Positions 1-8,297 of a DNA stretch of 64,000 nucleotides are shown one piece after another. How positions within the stretch are numbered: position 1 is the first letter of the stretch; each line of letters opens with the position of its first letter. The position numbers were made by a program, and so were the translations under genes. Origin of the DNA: Cephaloticoccus primus (GTDB lineage: Bacteria > Verrucomicrobiota > Verrucomicrobiia > Opitutales > Opitutaceae); assembly GCF_001580015.1 (NCBI RefSeq), contig NZ_LSZQ01000028.1, positions 20,119 to 84,118 on the forward strand, given 5' to 3'. The notes beneath the pieces are model-generated. The model searched no databases, had not been told where the DNA came from, and worked only from the letters and a program-made list of their open reading frames with translations.

Positions 1-564
1 ACCGGCGAGCTTCTGCGAGGTGGGCGCGTAGTCGCGCTTCTTCATCGCGAGGTCTTTAAAGTCCGCGTAAGTGCCCGAGGCGGTGTTGCGCGTGTAGACC
101 GAGATCGGGCCCGCCGAGGCCGCGCCGCCGCCGAGTGCCGCCCAGTCGCGCACGTCGCCCGTGAAGATTTGCTCGACCTGCCGCTTGGTGAGCGAGTCCA
201 GCGGGTTAGCCTCGTTTACGATGAGCGCGATCCCATCGTAGCAGACGACGAGCGGGCGCAGGGTCACGCCCTTTGCCACGCCGTTGGCTTGCTCGTTGGC
301 GCGCGCGCGGCGCGACGACATGCCGATGTCCGCCGTACCACCGATCAGCGCGGCAAGCCCGGTCGAAGAGCCTTCGGCGGCGATCTCGAAAGAGACGTCC
401 GGATGCAGCGCGCGGTAATCCTCGGCGAGGACGGGCACGAGCTTCGCGCCGAGTGTATCGGAGCCTTTGATGACGAGCTTCTGCGCGTGCAGCGCAGTGC
501 CAAACACGAGCGCAAGGCCCGTGGTGATGATCGGCCGCAGGCCGTGGAGGAATCGGGTTTTCAT
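1..564 (-). CDS. pstS: Phosphate ABC transporter substrate-binding protein PstS (partial, C-terminus beyond window)
   Basis: Reading the minus strand from an ATG at 564 gives 188 codons open to the left edge. The product begins with a signal peptide (MKTRFLHGLRPIITTGLAL, ending near ALHAQ). It continues with features of the PstS/PBP-like family: KLVIKGSDTLGAKLVP, AAEGSSTGLAALIGGTADIG and a TRNTASGTY segment. PstS binds inorganic phosphate in the periplasm and hands it to PstCAB. It lies directly downstream of a phosphate-type porin on the same strand, which supports a phosphate-uptake role. Only the N-terminal half is visible, and binding of a related oxyanion cannot be excluded. Confidence 0.85.
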   Translation of the reverse strand, partial: MKTRFLHGLRPIITTGLALVFGTALHAQKLVIKGSDTLGAKLVPVLAEDYRALHPDVSFEIAAEGSSTGLAALIGGTADIGMSSRRARANEQANGVAKGVTLRPLVVCYDGIALIVNEANPLDSLTKRQVEQIFTGDVRDWAALGGGAASAGPISVYTRNTASGTYADFKDLAMKKRDYAPTSQKLAG

Positions 565-691
565 GATGTGGAGAAAAACGAAGGATTTTTTTTCGGGGGG
601 AAGTGGTGGGAGGAAACGAACACGTGCGTTCGTGAAAGTGGGCGCGGCAGCGCGGCAGTGCCGCGCACGGCGCAGTGCCGCCGCCGCCCGT

Positions 692-2038
692 TTAAAAATT
701 GAGCTGGAGCTGCGAGCGGACGCCCTGCGACTTGGCCTTGCCCGCCGAGCTGCCACCCGCCACTGCGCCGCGCGATTCGCCGTAGACGTAGCCGAGCTGG
801 AGCTTCAGGTCGTTGCCGCGCAGGTACCAGTTACCGCCAAAGAAGAGCTCGCGCAGCTTGTCGTGCGTGCCACCGCCCGGGGCTGAGCGCACGCCGTCGG
901 AGAGGCTCACGCCACGCCCGTCGGAATCGAGCGCGCTGTAGCGGGCGACCAGCTCGAACGGCTCGCTGAGCTTCAAGCTCGGCTGCACCCAGTAGCCCCA
1001 GGGCTGCGCATCGCGCGTGGCAGAGACGCCGCGCTCGACATCCGCGCCGAGCAGCTCGGCAGCGAGCCCGAGCCTCCCGCCCGCCAGTCCGCGCAAATCC
1101 GCGTAAACCGTGTACACCGCGAGGTCGTTGCCCGTGCCAGTAGGCCGCCCGCCTTGATCGGGCAAGTAGCCCGCCCCCGCACCGAGCACAATCGAGCCGC
1201 CGCCAAGCGCCTCGCCGAGGCGCCCGCTGAAACCCGCATTGGCCCACAGCGCAAATTGGTTGCGCGAGCCGTTGCCCGCCGAGGCCGCCGCGCCCGAGTT
1301 TACCGCACGCTCGGGGTTGGTGATCGCCGCGCCGTAGAAAAATTTGCCGGACGGCGATTTCCCATCGACGAACACGCCAACGCGGTAACTGCCCGCACCG
1401 AGACGGCGGCCATTGTTTTCCTCGACGAAATAGCGGGTAACGCCCGAGCGCTCAATCGCCAGCAAGCTGCCCGAAGACGTGCGCTCCTCCAGCCCCAGGT
1501 TTACCTTGCGCAGCCCCAGATCGACGCTGAAGGCGCGCCCCTTGTACTGTACCCAGGCCGCATCGAAAAGCCCGCCCGCGAAATCGTAGGTCAGGTTGCT
1601 GTTCCAGCTCGGCCCCAAGTCGGCGCGCGCCGTGAGGTAGAGCCGCCGCGCGAAAAAGTGATTCGTCGCAGCCGGATCCGCACTCGTGCCCGCGATGTCG
1701 GTGCCGATCGAGGCAAACTGCGCCTGAAGCCGGCCGCTCACGCGCAGCCGCGTGGTAAGGCTGCTCCCTGCCGTCGCAAGTGCGGGTGGCTCGGCGGCCT
1801 CGCGCAGCAAGTCCGCGCGCACCTCCTCCGCCTCCTGCGAAGTGAGAATCCCCTTGCGAACGAGGAGCTCAATTAAAGCACCGCTATCCTTGGCAAGGAC
1901 GATAGGTGACGAAGCGAGAAAAACGCCGCAGAGGAGTGCGGCCACCGCCAAGCCCCTTAAGAAGGGGCGATAAGAAAAACAACGCGGCGCGCGCGCAGCA
2001 TTGGTCGTGTTCGGGAACTGGGTGAAGGGAGTATTCAT
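692..2038 (-). CDS. OprO/OprP-type phosphate-selective porin
   Basis: The 448-residue protein has an N-terminal basic stretch and a hydrophobic segment (about residues 28-50). Next comes a short helical region typical of these porins (LIELLVRKGILTSQEAEEV), then a beta-strand-rich barrel with alternating aromatic residues that ends in Phe (QLQLNF), as expected of an outer-membrane beta-barrel recognised by BAM. The FFARRLYL and WVQYKG segments match the Porin_O_P family. pstS follows on the same strand after about 130 nt, so the pair probably forms a phosphate-starvation unit. I could not identify a convincing Pho box upstream. Selectivity for phosphate is inferred from the family and the neighbour, not from residues. 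Confidence 0.8.
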   Translation of the reverse strand: MNTPFTQFPNTTNAARAPRCFSYRPFLRGLAVAALLCGVFLASSPIVLAKDSGALIELLVRKGILTSQEAEEVRADLLREAAEPPALATAGSSLTTRLRVSGRLQAQFASIGTDIAGTSADPAATNHFFARRLYLTARADLGPSWNSNLTYDFAGGLFDAAWVQYKGRAFSVDLGLRKVNLGLEERTSSGSLLAIERSGVTRYFVEENNGRRLGAGSYRVGVFVDGKSPSGKFFYGAAITNPERAVNSGAAASAGNGSRNQFALWANAGFSGRLGEALGGGSIVLGAGAGYLPDQGGRPTGTGNDLAVYTVYADLRGLAGGRLGLAAELLGADVERGVSATRDAQPWGYWVQPSLKLSEPFELVARYSALDSDGRGVSLSDGVRSAPGGGTHDKLRELFFGGNWYLRGNDLKLQLGYVYGESRGAVAGGSSAGKAKSQGVRSQLQLNF

Positions 2039-2308
2039 GGGAAGCGTGTGCGCCCGAAACCCTCGGGCTACGCTCCCGACAATCGCCCCTTTGTGTTACA
2101 AACCCGCGTCTCCCAGGTCACAATCCCGCCACAAACGCTCCCCACACACAGGGACGCACCAAATAAAGCGGCCGCACTCACACTCGCCCAGCAGGAAGCT
2201 TCTCTGATCAACGGGGGAAGAATCCTCCCTTCGCGGGTAAATTTGCAGTTGCGGTTGCCACGATGGCTCCTTTTGGTGCCGCTCCCTCCTCAAGGGGACT
2301 GGAGCAAT

Positions 2309-2385
2309 CGGGGTGTAGCTTAGCCTGGTAGAGCGCTACGTTCGGGACGTAGAGGCCGGGAGTTCGAATCTCCCCACCCCGACCA
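2309..2385 (+). tRNA. tRNA-Pro (anticodon CGG)
   Basis: A complete cloverleaf can be drawn. The acceptor stem pairs CGGGGTG with CACCCCG, the anticodon stem pairs CTACG with CGTAG around loop TTCGGGA (anticodon CGG), and the T arm pairs GGGAG with CTCCC around TTCGAAT. Discriminator A and an encoded CCA follow. It reads proline CCG codons. No integrase or duplicated tRNA 3' end was seen next to it. Confidence 0.96.
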
Positions 2386-2748
2386 GGCTCAGAGGGAGGA
2401 TGGCGTTTTCCTGAGAGACAACCGCATGCGGCTCGGCCCACACGTTAGGGATCATCGAGGGCTTCCAGTTTTAACAGGTATTCAAGTGCTGCGCTCCTAC
2501 GCGCCCGCTCTTGCAGGATGGCTGAACAATACGGGGCGGTGGCGGGTTGAATTTACAGCCCTTGCCAAACTCGCGAATTCGGGCTTGCCGAGGCGGCCAC
2601 TGTCTGACTTTGTCGCCGCCCTCGATAGAAAAAACGTTAGGTGACAGGATCTGGTGAGTCGTTAGCAGAGCAAGGGCTCTAGTGATGATTTCGAAACCCA
2701 CGGTGGGAACAGAACTGGCAGCGGACGCGAAGATCTACGAATCATCAG
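2386..2748. other. 363-nt non-coding stretch between tRNA-Pro and the RRM gene
   Basis: No convincing gene. Small open frames here show no family signature and the base pattern is not codon-like. Part of it must serve as the 5' leader of the downstream RNA-binding protein gene. I see no clear riboswitch or terminator. Confidence 0.4.
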
Positions 2749-3144
2749 ATGAGCAACTCCAAACTGTATGTCGGCAACCTCCCCTTCAAAGCCAATGAAG
2801 ACGACCTGCGCGCACACTTCGCGCAATTCGGCGATGTTACCGACGTCTATGTCGCGATGGATCGCATGAGTGGCCGCCCCCGCGGCTTCGCATTCGTCAC
2901 GATGGGCACTGCCGAAGAGGCCAAAGCGGCCGCCGAAAAACTCAATGGCAGCGACTTCGATGGCCGTCAGTTGACGGTAAACGAGGCCCGCCCCAAGGAA
3001 GAGCGCCCCGCTGGCGGCGGCTTCGGCGGTGGTGGACGCGGCTTCGGTGGCGGCGGTGGTGGTGGCTACGGCGGTGGCCGTGACCGTGATCGCGGTGGCT
3101 ACGGAGGCGGGCGTGACCGCGACCGTGGACGCGACCGCTACTAA
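2749..3144 (+). CDS. Glycine-rich RRM RNA-binding protein
   Basis: The 131-residue protein has one RNA-recognition motif: RNP2 is LYVGNL (residues 6-11) and RNP1 is RGFAFVTM (45-52). It is followed by a Gly/Arg/Asp-rich tail with repeated RDRD and GGYGGG units. This is the bacterial Rbp/GRP-like architecture of small RNA chaperones, often cold-induced in the families studied. A strong terminator follows, and a DEAD-box helicase with an Arg/Ser/Gly tail is the next gene, which suggests a shared theme of RNA remodelling. RNA targets are unknown. Confidence 0.92.
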   Translation: MSNSKLYVGNLPFKANEDDLRAHFAQFGDVTDVYVAMDRMSGRPRGFAFVTMGTAEEAKAAAEKLNGSDFDGRQLTVNEARPKEERPAGGGFGGGGRGFGGGGGGGYGGGRDRDRGGYGGGRDRDRGRDRY

Positions 3145-3193
3145 AAGCGCCCGCGCCCGGGCAGCCGATAAATCAGCCCATTTTTCAACGCGA

Positions 3194-3219
3194 CGGAGCC
3201 CCTTCGGGCTCCGTTTTTT
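3194..3219 (+). terminator. Rho-independent terminator of the RRM gene
   Basis: A perfect stem (CGGAGCCC with GGGCTCCG) around TTCG is followed by six T. It sits 50 nt after the RRM stop codon. Confidence 0.9.
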
Positions 3220-3383
3220 GTCTCTGGACGATCTATCTGATCGCCTCCCCCGGGATGGTGCCGCGCGCGAGTCTGCACGCTGGGCCCATTCTCCCTTCTC
3301 TGTTTATCCAGTTAAAAAAAAGGCGGGCCCATTTAACCCACGCTCCGCCGCCAAAAGCAGCCCAAGCCTGCGCCCGACTTTTC

Positions 3384-4778
3384 ATGCCATTTAAAGCACT
3401 CAATCTTTCTGCGCCGATCCTTCGGGGCATCCAATCCGCCGGCTACTCCGAGCCCACGCCCATCCAGCTACGCGCGATTCCGGTCGTACTCGAGGGCGGC
3501 GACCTCATCGGCTCTGCGCAAACCGGTACCGGCAAGACGGCGGCCTTTGCGCTGCCGATCCTCGACAAGCTCCTCAACGCCGCGACCGCGGCCTCGTCCG
3601 CAGCGGGCGGCAAAAATGCGAGCCGCGCGTCCGGACCGCGCGTCCTCGTTCTGGAGCCGACCCGCGAGCTCGCCGCACAGGTGGAGACCTCGTTTCGCGA
3701 TTTCGCCCGCTACACCGACCTGCGCATGCTCGCGGTTTTCGGCGGCGTAGGCTACGGCCACCAGCGCCGCGAGCTCGCGCGCGGTGTGGACATCATCGTG
3801 GCCACGCCCGGCCGCCTCATGGATTTCCTGAAGGACGGCTCACTCAGCTTGCAGGGCCTCACGACCCTGGTTCTGGACGAAGTCGACCACATGCTCGACA
3901 TGGGCTTCCTGCCCGCCGTGCGCGACATCATCGGGCGCTGCCCCAGCGAGCGGCAAACGCTGCTCTTCTCGGCCACCGTGCCGCCCGAGATTCAAGCCAT
4001 CGCCTCCTTCGCGCTGCGCGACCCGGCGCGCGTCGCCATCGGGGTGGATCGCTCTGTAAACGACTCGGTCAAGCACGCGCTGTACCCGGTCGGCTACGCG
4101 CAAAAGTTCGACCTGCTGCTCGCCCTGCTCGAGCGCACGGACTTTGACAGCGTGCTCGTGTTTTCGCGCACCAAACACGGGGCCGATAAAATCGCGCGCA
4201 AGCTGCGCACGGCCAACCACTCCGTGGCCGTCCTCCACGCCAACCGCTCGCAGAACCAGCGCATCGAAGCCCTCGCGGGCTTCAAGTCCGGCAAGTACGA
4301 AGTCATGGTCGCGACCGATATCGCCGCGCGTGGCATCGACGTCGCGGGCGTCTCCCACGTCATCAACTACGACGTGCCCGAGAAGCCCGAAGACTACGTG
4401 CACCGCATCGGCCGCACGGGCCGCGCCCAGGCCGTCGGCGACGCCTTCACCATCGTCACACCGGAAAACGAAAAAGACATCCGCGACATCCAGCGCTTCA
4501 TCGGTGCGCGCATCCCCGAGCTGCGCCTCGAAGGCTTCCCCTACGGCCCCTACGAGCCCAAGCCCGAAAACGAAGGCAGCCCACGCCAAGGCCACTTCCG
4601 CAACGACGCCAGGCGGGGCAGCGGCGCCAGCACACGCTCGGCGCAAGGGCACCGCAGCAATGACGGTGGCCGCAGTGGCAGCCGCAGCGGGCCAGGCGCC
4701 AATCGCAGTGCGAGCGGCGGCGGTCGCGGGCGCAGCCGCTCCAGCGGTACAGCGCAAAGAAATCGCAGCAGCCGCTAA
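3384..4778 (+). CDS. DEAD-box ATP-dependent RNA helicase (RhlE-like)
   Basis: The 464-residue protein carries the full set of helicase motifs in order: Q motif (PTPIQ), motif I AQTGTGKT (residues 45-52), PTRELA, TPGR, motif II as DEVD rather than DEAD, SAT, ATDIAARGIDV and HRIGRTGR. Its C-terminal tail, about 95 residues, is rich in Ser, Arg and Gly, typical of RhlE-type helicases that bind RNA non-specifically. The ATG at 3384 is chosen because it begins the canonical MPFKALNLS; upstream in-frame codons would add non-conserved sequence. It probably acts in RNA unwinding during ribosome assembly or decay. Confidence 0.92.
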   Translation: MPFKALNLSAPILRGIQSAGYSEPTPIQLRAIPVVLEGGDLIGSAQTGTGKTAAFALPILDKLLNAATAASSAAGGKNASRASGPRVLVLEPTRELAAQVETSFRDFARYTDLRMLAVFGGVGYGHQRRELARGVDIIVATPGRLMDFLKDGSLSLQGLTTLVLDEVDHMLDMGFLPAVRDIIGRCPSERQTLLFSATVPPEIQAIASFALRDPARVAIGVDRSVNDSVKHALYPVGYAQKFDLLLALLERTDFDSVLVFSRTKHGADKIARKLRTANHSVAVLHANRSQNQRIEALAGFKSGKYEVMVATDIAARGIDVAGVSHVINYDVPEKPEDYVHRIGRTGRAQAVGDAFTIVTPENEKDIRDIQRFIGARIPELRLEGFPYGPYEPKPENEGSPRQGHFRNDARRGSGASTRSAQGHRSNDGGRSGSRSGPGANRSASGGGRGRSRSSGTAQRNRSSR

Positions 4779-4857
4779 CGGACTGCTGGCTGCTACCTGC
4801 CAAATCTGAAAAAAGTCCGTGAACTCGGGCCGTATTTTACTAACTCCCCAGCCTACC

Positions 4858-5328
4858 ATGTCTCGCCACATCGCATCGCTGCTCTTGCTCGCCTGCCTCG
4901 CCCTCGCACCGCTGCACCTGCATGCGCAGCGCGAAAAGCTCCCGCCCGAAGACCTTGAGTGGGTGGAGCAAAACTTCCCCGATGCAAAGATCTCCAACAC
5001 GGGCATCCGCTACGTCGTCGTTGAGGAAGGCAGCGGCCAGACCGCCAGGCGCGGGCAAATGGTGTCGGTGCTCTACATCGGCCGCTTCATCAACGGCGAC
5101 ACCTTCGACCAAACGATTGATGCGGAGAAGCCCTTCAAATTCCGGCTCGGGCGCGGCCAGGTCATCCAGGGCTGGGATCAGATTATCCAACTGATGCGCC
5201 CGGGCGATAAATGGCTGGTCATCATCCCCCCCGAGCTCGCCTACGGCACGCGCGGCCAGTCGCCAAAAATTCCGCCCAACACCACGCTCGTTTTTACAAT
5301 ACAACTCCTCTCGGCCGAGAAGAACTGA
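4858..5328 (+). CDS. Secreted FKBP-type peptidyl-prolyl isomerase
   Basis: The 156-residue protein begins with a signal peptide (residues 1-22, ending LHLHAQ). A single FKBP domain carries VLYIGRFINGDTFDQT, FRLGRGQVIQGWDQ and IIPPELAYG. The ATG at 4858 starts directly at the signal peptide. FKBP isomerases catalyse cis-trans isomerisation of Xaa-Pro bonds, so a periplasmic folding role is likely. The gene is immediately followed by a long hairpin repeat (5329 onward). Confidence 0.9.
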   Translation: MSRHIASLLLLACLALAPLHLHAQREKLPPEDLEWVEQNFPDAKISNTGIRYVVVEEGSGQTARRGQMVSVLYIGRFINGDTFDQTIDAEKPFKFRLGRGQVIQGWDQIIQLMRPGDKWLVIIPPELAYGTRGQSPKIPPNTTLVFTIQLLSAEKN

Positions 5329-5598
5329 GTACCACTACGCGTGGGGCGGCAGGCAGTGCCTGCTCCCATTTACTGAGTGTCGTGTGTGTGTTGCGCGTTC
5401 CGCGCAACACACACACGACACTCAGTTGGAAAAGCCCAGCTCTCCGCTTCATTCGCATTTGAATGCGCCTTCCCCTGTCGTGAAACGACAGGGGGGAGTT
5501 CATGTAAATTTGCGATTTTGTTCGGGCGCGAAGCGCACGTGGCAAAATCGCAAATTAAATGGAAGTGGCGACCCGCCACCGCCGCCCGCGTAGGGCCG
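5329..5598 (-). repeat. Modular hairpin element, copy A (reverse orientation)
   Basis: Same module series as copies B, C and D, on the other strand. It holds a conserved flank (GGCGGCAGGCAGTGCCTG), a perfect 26-bp-stem/3-nt-loop palindrome at 5372-5426, a CCCCTGTCG...CGACAGGGG hairpin (5472-5494), an AATTTGCGATTTT...AAAATCGCAAATT palindrome (5507-5556), and the GGCGACCCGCCACC end module. The element fills the space between the FKBP gene and a small lipoprotein gene. No coding sequence is convincing. Confidence 0.85.
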
Positions 5599-5619
5599 CC
5601 TGCATCCAGCCGGGGGGGC

Positions 5620-5892
5620 CTACCGCCCTGCTTTTGCCTCTTTGGTAAAGCTGTACTTCGCGCGAAACTCGGCACCTGCCTGCTGCTCGGCGGCTTGGGC
5701 ACTCAGCCCTTGGGCCACGAGCTCGGCGACCCGTTTCTCGACCCAGCGAGTCTTGAGCGTCTGCTCAACTGCGGTCGGGATCGATTTCTCACGGGCCACT
5801 CTTTTTTTCCGAAAGCCAAGGCAGCCAGAAAGCAAAGCAGGCACAACAAGGAGCAGGAGAGAGGCAAAAATGAGGCGCGATTTCGCTAGCAT
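5620..5892 (-). CDS. Small lipoprotein of unknown function
   Basis: The 90-residue product starts at an ATG at 5892, where a clean lipoprotein signal begins (MLAKSRLIFASLLLLVVPA) with lipobox LLSGC near residue 23. The mature part is short and charged (FRKKRVAREKS), with an Ala/Glu-rich helix. I recognise no domain. The upstream extension of the frame lacks signal-peptide character and is left out. Confidence 0.6.
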   Translation of the reverse strand: MLAKSRLIFASLLLLVVPALLSGCLGFRKKRVAREKSIPTAVEQTLKTRWVEKRVAELVAQGLSAQAAEQQAGAEFRAKYSFTKEAKAGR

Positions 5893-6092
5893 ATGGGGCC
5901 GGGAGTCAGGCCAAAGCCCCCCCTCTCGGCGAGCGAAAATCCGCGATTGGAGCGCAATCCGAACGATCCCTCCCATCACCGCGCGCCCTGTTTTTTTGGA
6001 GGTATGTCAAAAAAACGTGCGGAAGGGTTGAAAATTCCTTCGCGCGCGGCGCGCCGATCTGAAAACACCTTGGGCACACACATCCACATACC

Positions 6093-7004
6093 ATGACTTA
6101 CGCCGAGATCGCCGCGGCCCTGCCTTCGCAGGCTCGCACTGACTCCCCCGACCTGCCCTTCCCGCGCATCGCCTCCGGAAAAGTGCGCGAGATATTCGAC
6201 CTCGGCGACGCGTTGCTTCTGGTCGCCAGCGACCGCCTCTCGGCCTTCGACGCCATCCTGCCCGACGGCATTCCGGGCAAGGGCATCATCCTCACCCAGA
6301 TGAGCCTGTGGTGGTTTGCCCAAACCAGCGGCATCATCACCAATCACTTGCTCCCCGATCAGGCAGGCGAGTTTGCGCGGCGCGGGCTCCATGATCGCGA
6401 CCTGCAACTACGCAGCATGATCGTGCGCAAGCTGCACCCGCTGCCCGTCGAGTGCGTCACGCGCGGCTATCTGATCGGCGGCGGCTGGAATGCGTATCAA
6501 AAAGATGGCACGCTGTGCGGCATCACCCTGCCCGCGGGTCTGCGCCAGGCAGAGCAGCTCCCCGCCCCGCTCTTCACGCCGACCACCAAGGCGCTAAAGG
6601 GGCAGAGCGACGAGCCGATCGACGAAGCCCGCGCCGCCGCGATCCTGGGCGACGCGCTCTGTGCGAAGGTCAAAGCAGCGAGCCTCGCGCTCTACGAATT
6701 TGGTGCGACCCGCGCCGCTGCGGCGGGCCTGATCCTGGCCGACTCGAAGTTTGAGTTTGGCACCGATGACAGCGGCCAGCTTTTTCTGATCGACGAAGTC
6801 CTCACGCCCGACTCCTCGCGCTACTGGCCCGCAGACCGCTACCGCGTCGGTATCTCGCCCCCGAGCTACGACAAGCAATTCATCCGCGACCACCTCGTCG
6901 CAATCGAGTGGGATCCGCAGTCGCCTCCGCCGCGGCTGCCCGTCGAAGTCATCCGCCGCACCCAGCAAAAGTACCTCGCCGCGCTCGAAAAGCTCCTCGG
7001 CTAA
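6093..7004 (+). CDS. purC: Phosphoribosylaminoimidazole-succinocarboxamide synthase (SAICAR synthetase)
   Basis: The 303-residue protein carries the PurC signatures: FPRIASGKVREIFDLGD near the N-terminus, ASDRLSAFDAILPDGIPGKG, VECVTRGYLIGGGWNAY, and DSKFEFGTDDSGQLFLIDE with LTPDSSRYWP. It ligates aspartate to CAIR in purine biosynthesis, using ATP. The length matches the longer PurC subgroup rather than the 240-residue enterobacterial type. A twin-hairpin element with a T-run lies 37 nt after the stop and could terminate transcription. No other pur genes are adjacent. Confidence 0.96.
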   Translation: MTYAEIAAALPSQARTDSPDLPFPRIASGKVREIFDLGDALLLVASDRLSAFDAILPDGIPGKGIILTQMSLWWFAQTSGIITNHLLPDQAGEFARRGLHDRDLQLRSMIVRKLHPLPVECVTRGYLIGGGWNAYQKDGTLCGITLPAGLRQAEQLPAPLFTPTTKALKGQSDEPIDEARAAAILGDALCAKVKAASLALYEFGATRAAAAGLILADSKFEFGTDDSGQLFLIDEVLTPDSSRYWPADRYRVGISPPSYDKQFIRDHLVAIEWDPQSPPPRLPVEVIRRTQQKYLAALEKLLG

Positions 7005-7040
7005 GAGGCGAACCGGTTTGTGGCACTGCGCTGTAGGGCG

Positions 7041-7088
7041 GGGTCGCAGACCCTTTTTATTTTGCGAGCCGCTCGTTGACGGCTCGTC
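7041..7088 (+). repeat. Twin-hairpin repeat R1, possible terminator after purC
   Basis: Hairpin 1 pairs GGGTC with GACCC around GCA. A TTTTTATTTTG linker follows, and hairpin 2 pairs CGAGCCG with CGGCTCG around CTCGTTGA. The same plan recurs at 8190-8297, 13031-13077, 25313-25358, 26519-26565, 29741-29783 and 34475-34519 with different stem sequences. Confidence 0.75.
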
Positions 7089-7109
7089 AGGCCCCATACA
7101 GCGCCATTC

Positions 7110-8093
7110 TCATGGGGCGGACTGTGGGCTCTCACTCGCTTCGATTCTGTCGAGCGGGTTGTCTCGAATCAGTGCTTTGACCTGGCGCACGTAGGCTTCG
7201 CCGCGTTCAGAGTACGCGCTCAGCCCATCGGCTAGCCGCAGCCCGGAGAGCGGCTGCCCGCTCCGCCGCGCCTCGGCACGGAGTGCCCAAAGTCGATGGT
7301 AGGCGGGCTGCGTGTTAAGCGTCTGGAAGTACGCACGCACCGAGTCGCGCGGACTCGCATAAATCGCCACGCGAAACCTGGCCCCCGCAGCTCGGCGGCG
7401 AGGCACAAGGCCGCGACCATCGTAACTACGCAGGCCGAAAAGGTTGTTCCCCTGTCGCGCGAAACGCGAAGTCCCCCAGGCCGATTCGATGGCCGCCTGC
7501 GCGAGCACCAGCGAGGGCGGCAGCGTATCGACGCGCAGCAGCAATTGATCAATAAAGCCCAAGTCAATTTCGGCTGGCGGCGCAGCGGTGCGTTCTTCCG
7601 TCTGCGCTGTGGCCTCCTCGGCGGGAAGCGCGAGCGCGTAATCTCGCGCCAGCCCCCACAGCCAACGCACATCAGCTCCACTCATCGGGAGAGCTGCCAG
7701 CGCCGCAGGTTCGGGCAGAGGCTTTGGGGAAACGTCCGTCGAAAAGGCGGGCTCGCCCGCTGGGGCCGTGGGCCCGCGTTGCCTCGCGAGCGCGCAGCGG
7801 ATTTGCAGGAGCCGCTCACGGTCGCGCGCAATCTCCCCATTCGCCGCCTGCACGAGCGGCAGCAGGTAACTGAGAAACGCATCCTTGCGCGCAGCGCCAT
7901 CCGCATAACGCGAAAAGTCCGGCAAGCCACGGCCGCCCGATTCTCCGCCGCGTGGCTGCTCCGGAAGAAACAGCAGGCCCAAGCCGAGCAGGATCACGAC
8001 CAGGCCCACCGCCACCATACGGCACTTCTGCGGCAACGGCTGCCCCCGCCACCACTCGTGCACTTGAGAAATACGAATACCATTTGGCAGCAT
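7110..8093 (-). CDS. Membrane-anchored glucosaminidase-family protein (Bax-like)
   Basis: The 327-residue protein has one N-terminal membrane segment (VGLVVILLGLGLLFL, about residues 27-43). A Pro/Ala-rich spacer follows, then a C-terminal glucosaminidase (FlgJ/Bax-type) domain with the hallmark LPPSLVLAQAAIESAWGTSR and GNNLFGLRSYDGRG. The Glu in AAIESAWG fits the catalytic residue of the family, which cleaves peptidoglycan glycan strands. The orientation implies a type II membrane protein with the catalytic domain in the periplasm. The match to Bax is by domain; the substrate is not established. Confidence 0.8.
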   Translation of the reverse strand: MLPNGIRISQVHEWWRGQPLPQKCRMVAVGLVVILLGLGLLFLPEQPRGGESGGRGLPDFSRYADGAARKDAFLSYLLPLVQAANGEIARDRERLLQIRCALARQRGPTAPAGEPAFSTDVSPKPLPEPAALAALPMSGADVRWLWGLARDYALALPAEEATAQTEERTAAPPAEIDLGFIDQLLLRVDTLPPSLVLAQAAIESAWGTSRFARQGNNLFGLRSYDGRGLVPRRRAAGARFRVAIYASPRDSVRAYFQTLNTQPAYHRLWALRAEARRSGQPLSGLRLADGLSAYSERGEAYVRQVKALIRDNPLDRIEASESPQSAP

Positions 8094-8189
8094 TTGAAGT
8101 GAGCCCTCCCAAACCCTGAGCTATAGCCCCTTGGTCGAACGGCGAACCAACGGGTCCGCCCGCGCAAGCCAACCCCACCTTGAACGGGA

Positions 8190-8297
8190 CGGCGAGGCAA
8201 CGACTCGCCGCCAAAAAAATCGCCGATAAAAGAGAGGATCAACAACTCAAACGGCGCACCAACGAGTGCGCCGCCAAAAAAGGGGGTCAACGACCCC
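8190..8297 (-). repeat. Twin-hairpin repeats R2a/R2b between cinA and the glucosaminidase gene
   Basis: R2a (8190-8210) pairs CGGCGAG with CTCGCCG. R2b pairs CGGCGCAC with GTGCGCCG around CAACGA (8252-8273), then an A-run, then GGGGTC with GACCCC around AAC (8283-8297). R2b overlaps the last codons and stop of cinA (stop at 8287), so the hairpin forms part of the coding end. Confidence 0.7.

Noticed and set aside
169..886. Plus-strand open frames at the left edge
   Set aside because: They are antisense to pstS and the porin, whose minus-strand translations show clear family motifs.
2309..2385. tRNA-Pro as an integration site for a genomic island
   Set aside because: No integrase, no duplicated tRNA end, and composition is uniform on both sides.
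3840..5006. 388-codon minus-strand open frame over the DEAD-box helicase gene
   Set aside because: Antisense to conserved helicase motifs, with no family pattern of its own.
5329..5598. Integron attC sites or a CRISPR array as an explanation of the long palindromes
   Set aside because: No integrase-type core sites (RYYYAAC/GTTRRRY) at the ends, no cassette genes, and no regular repeat-spacer series. Copies are dispersed singly.
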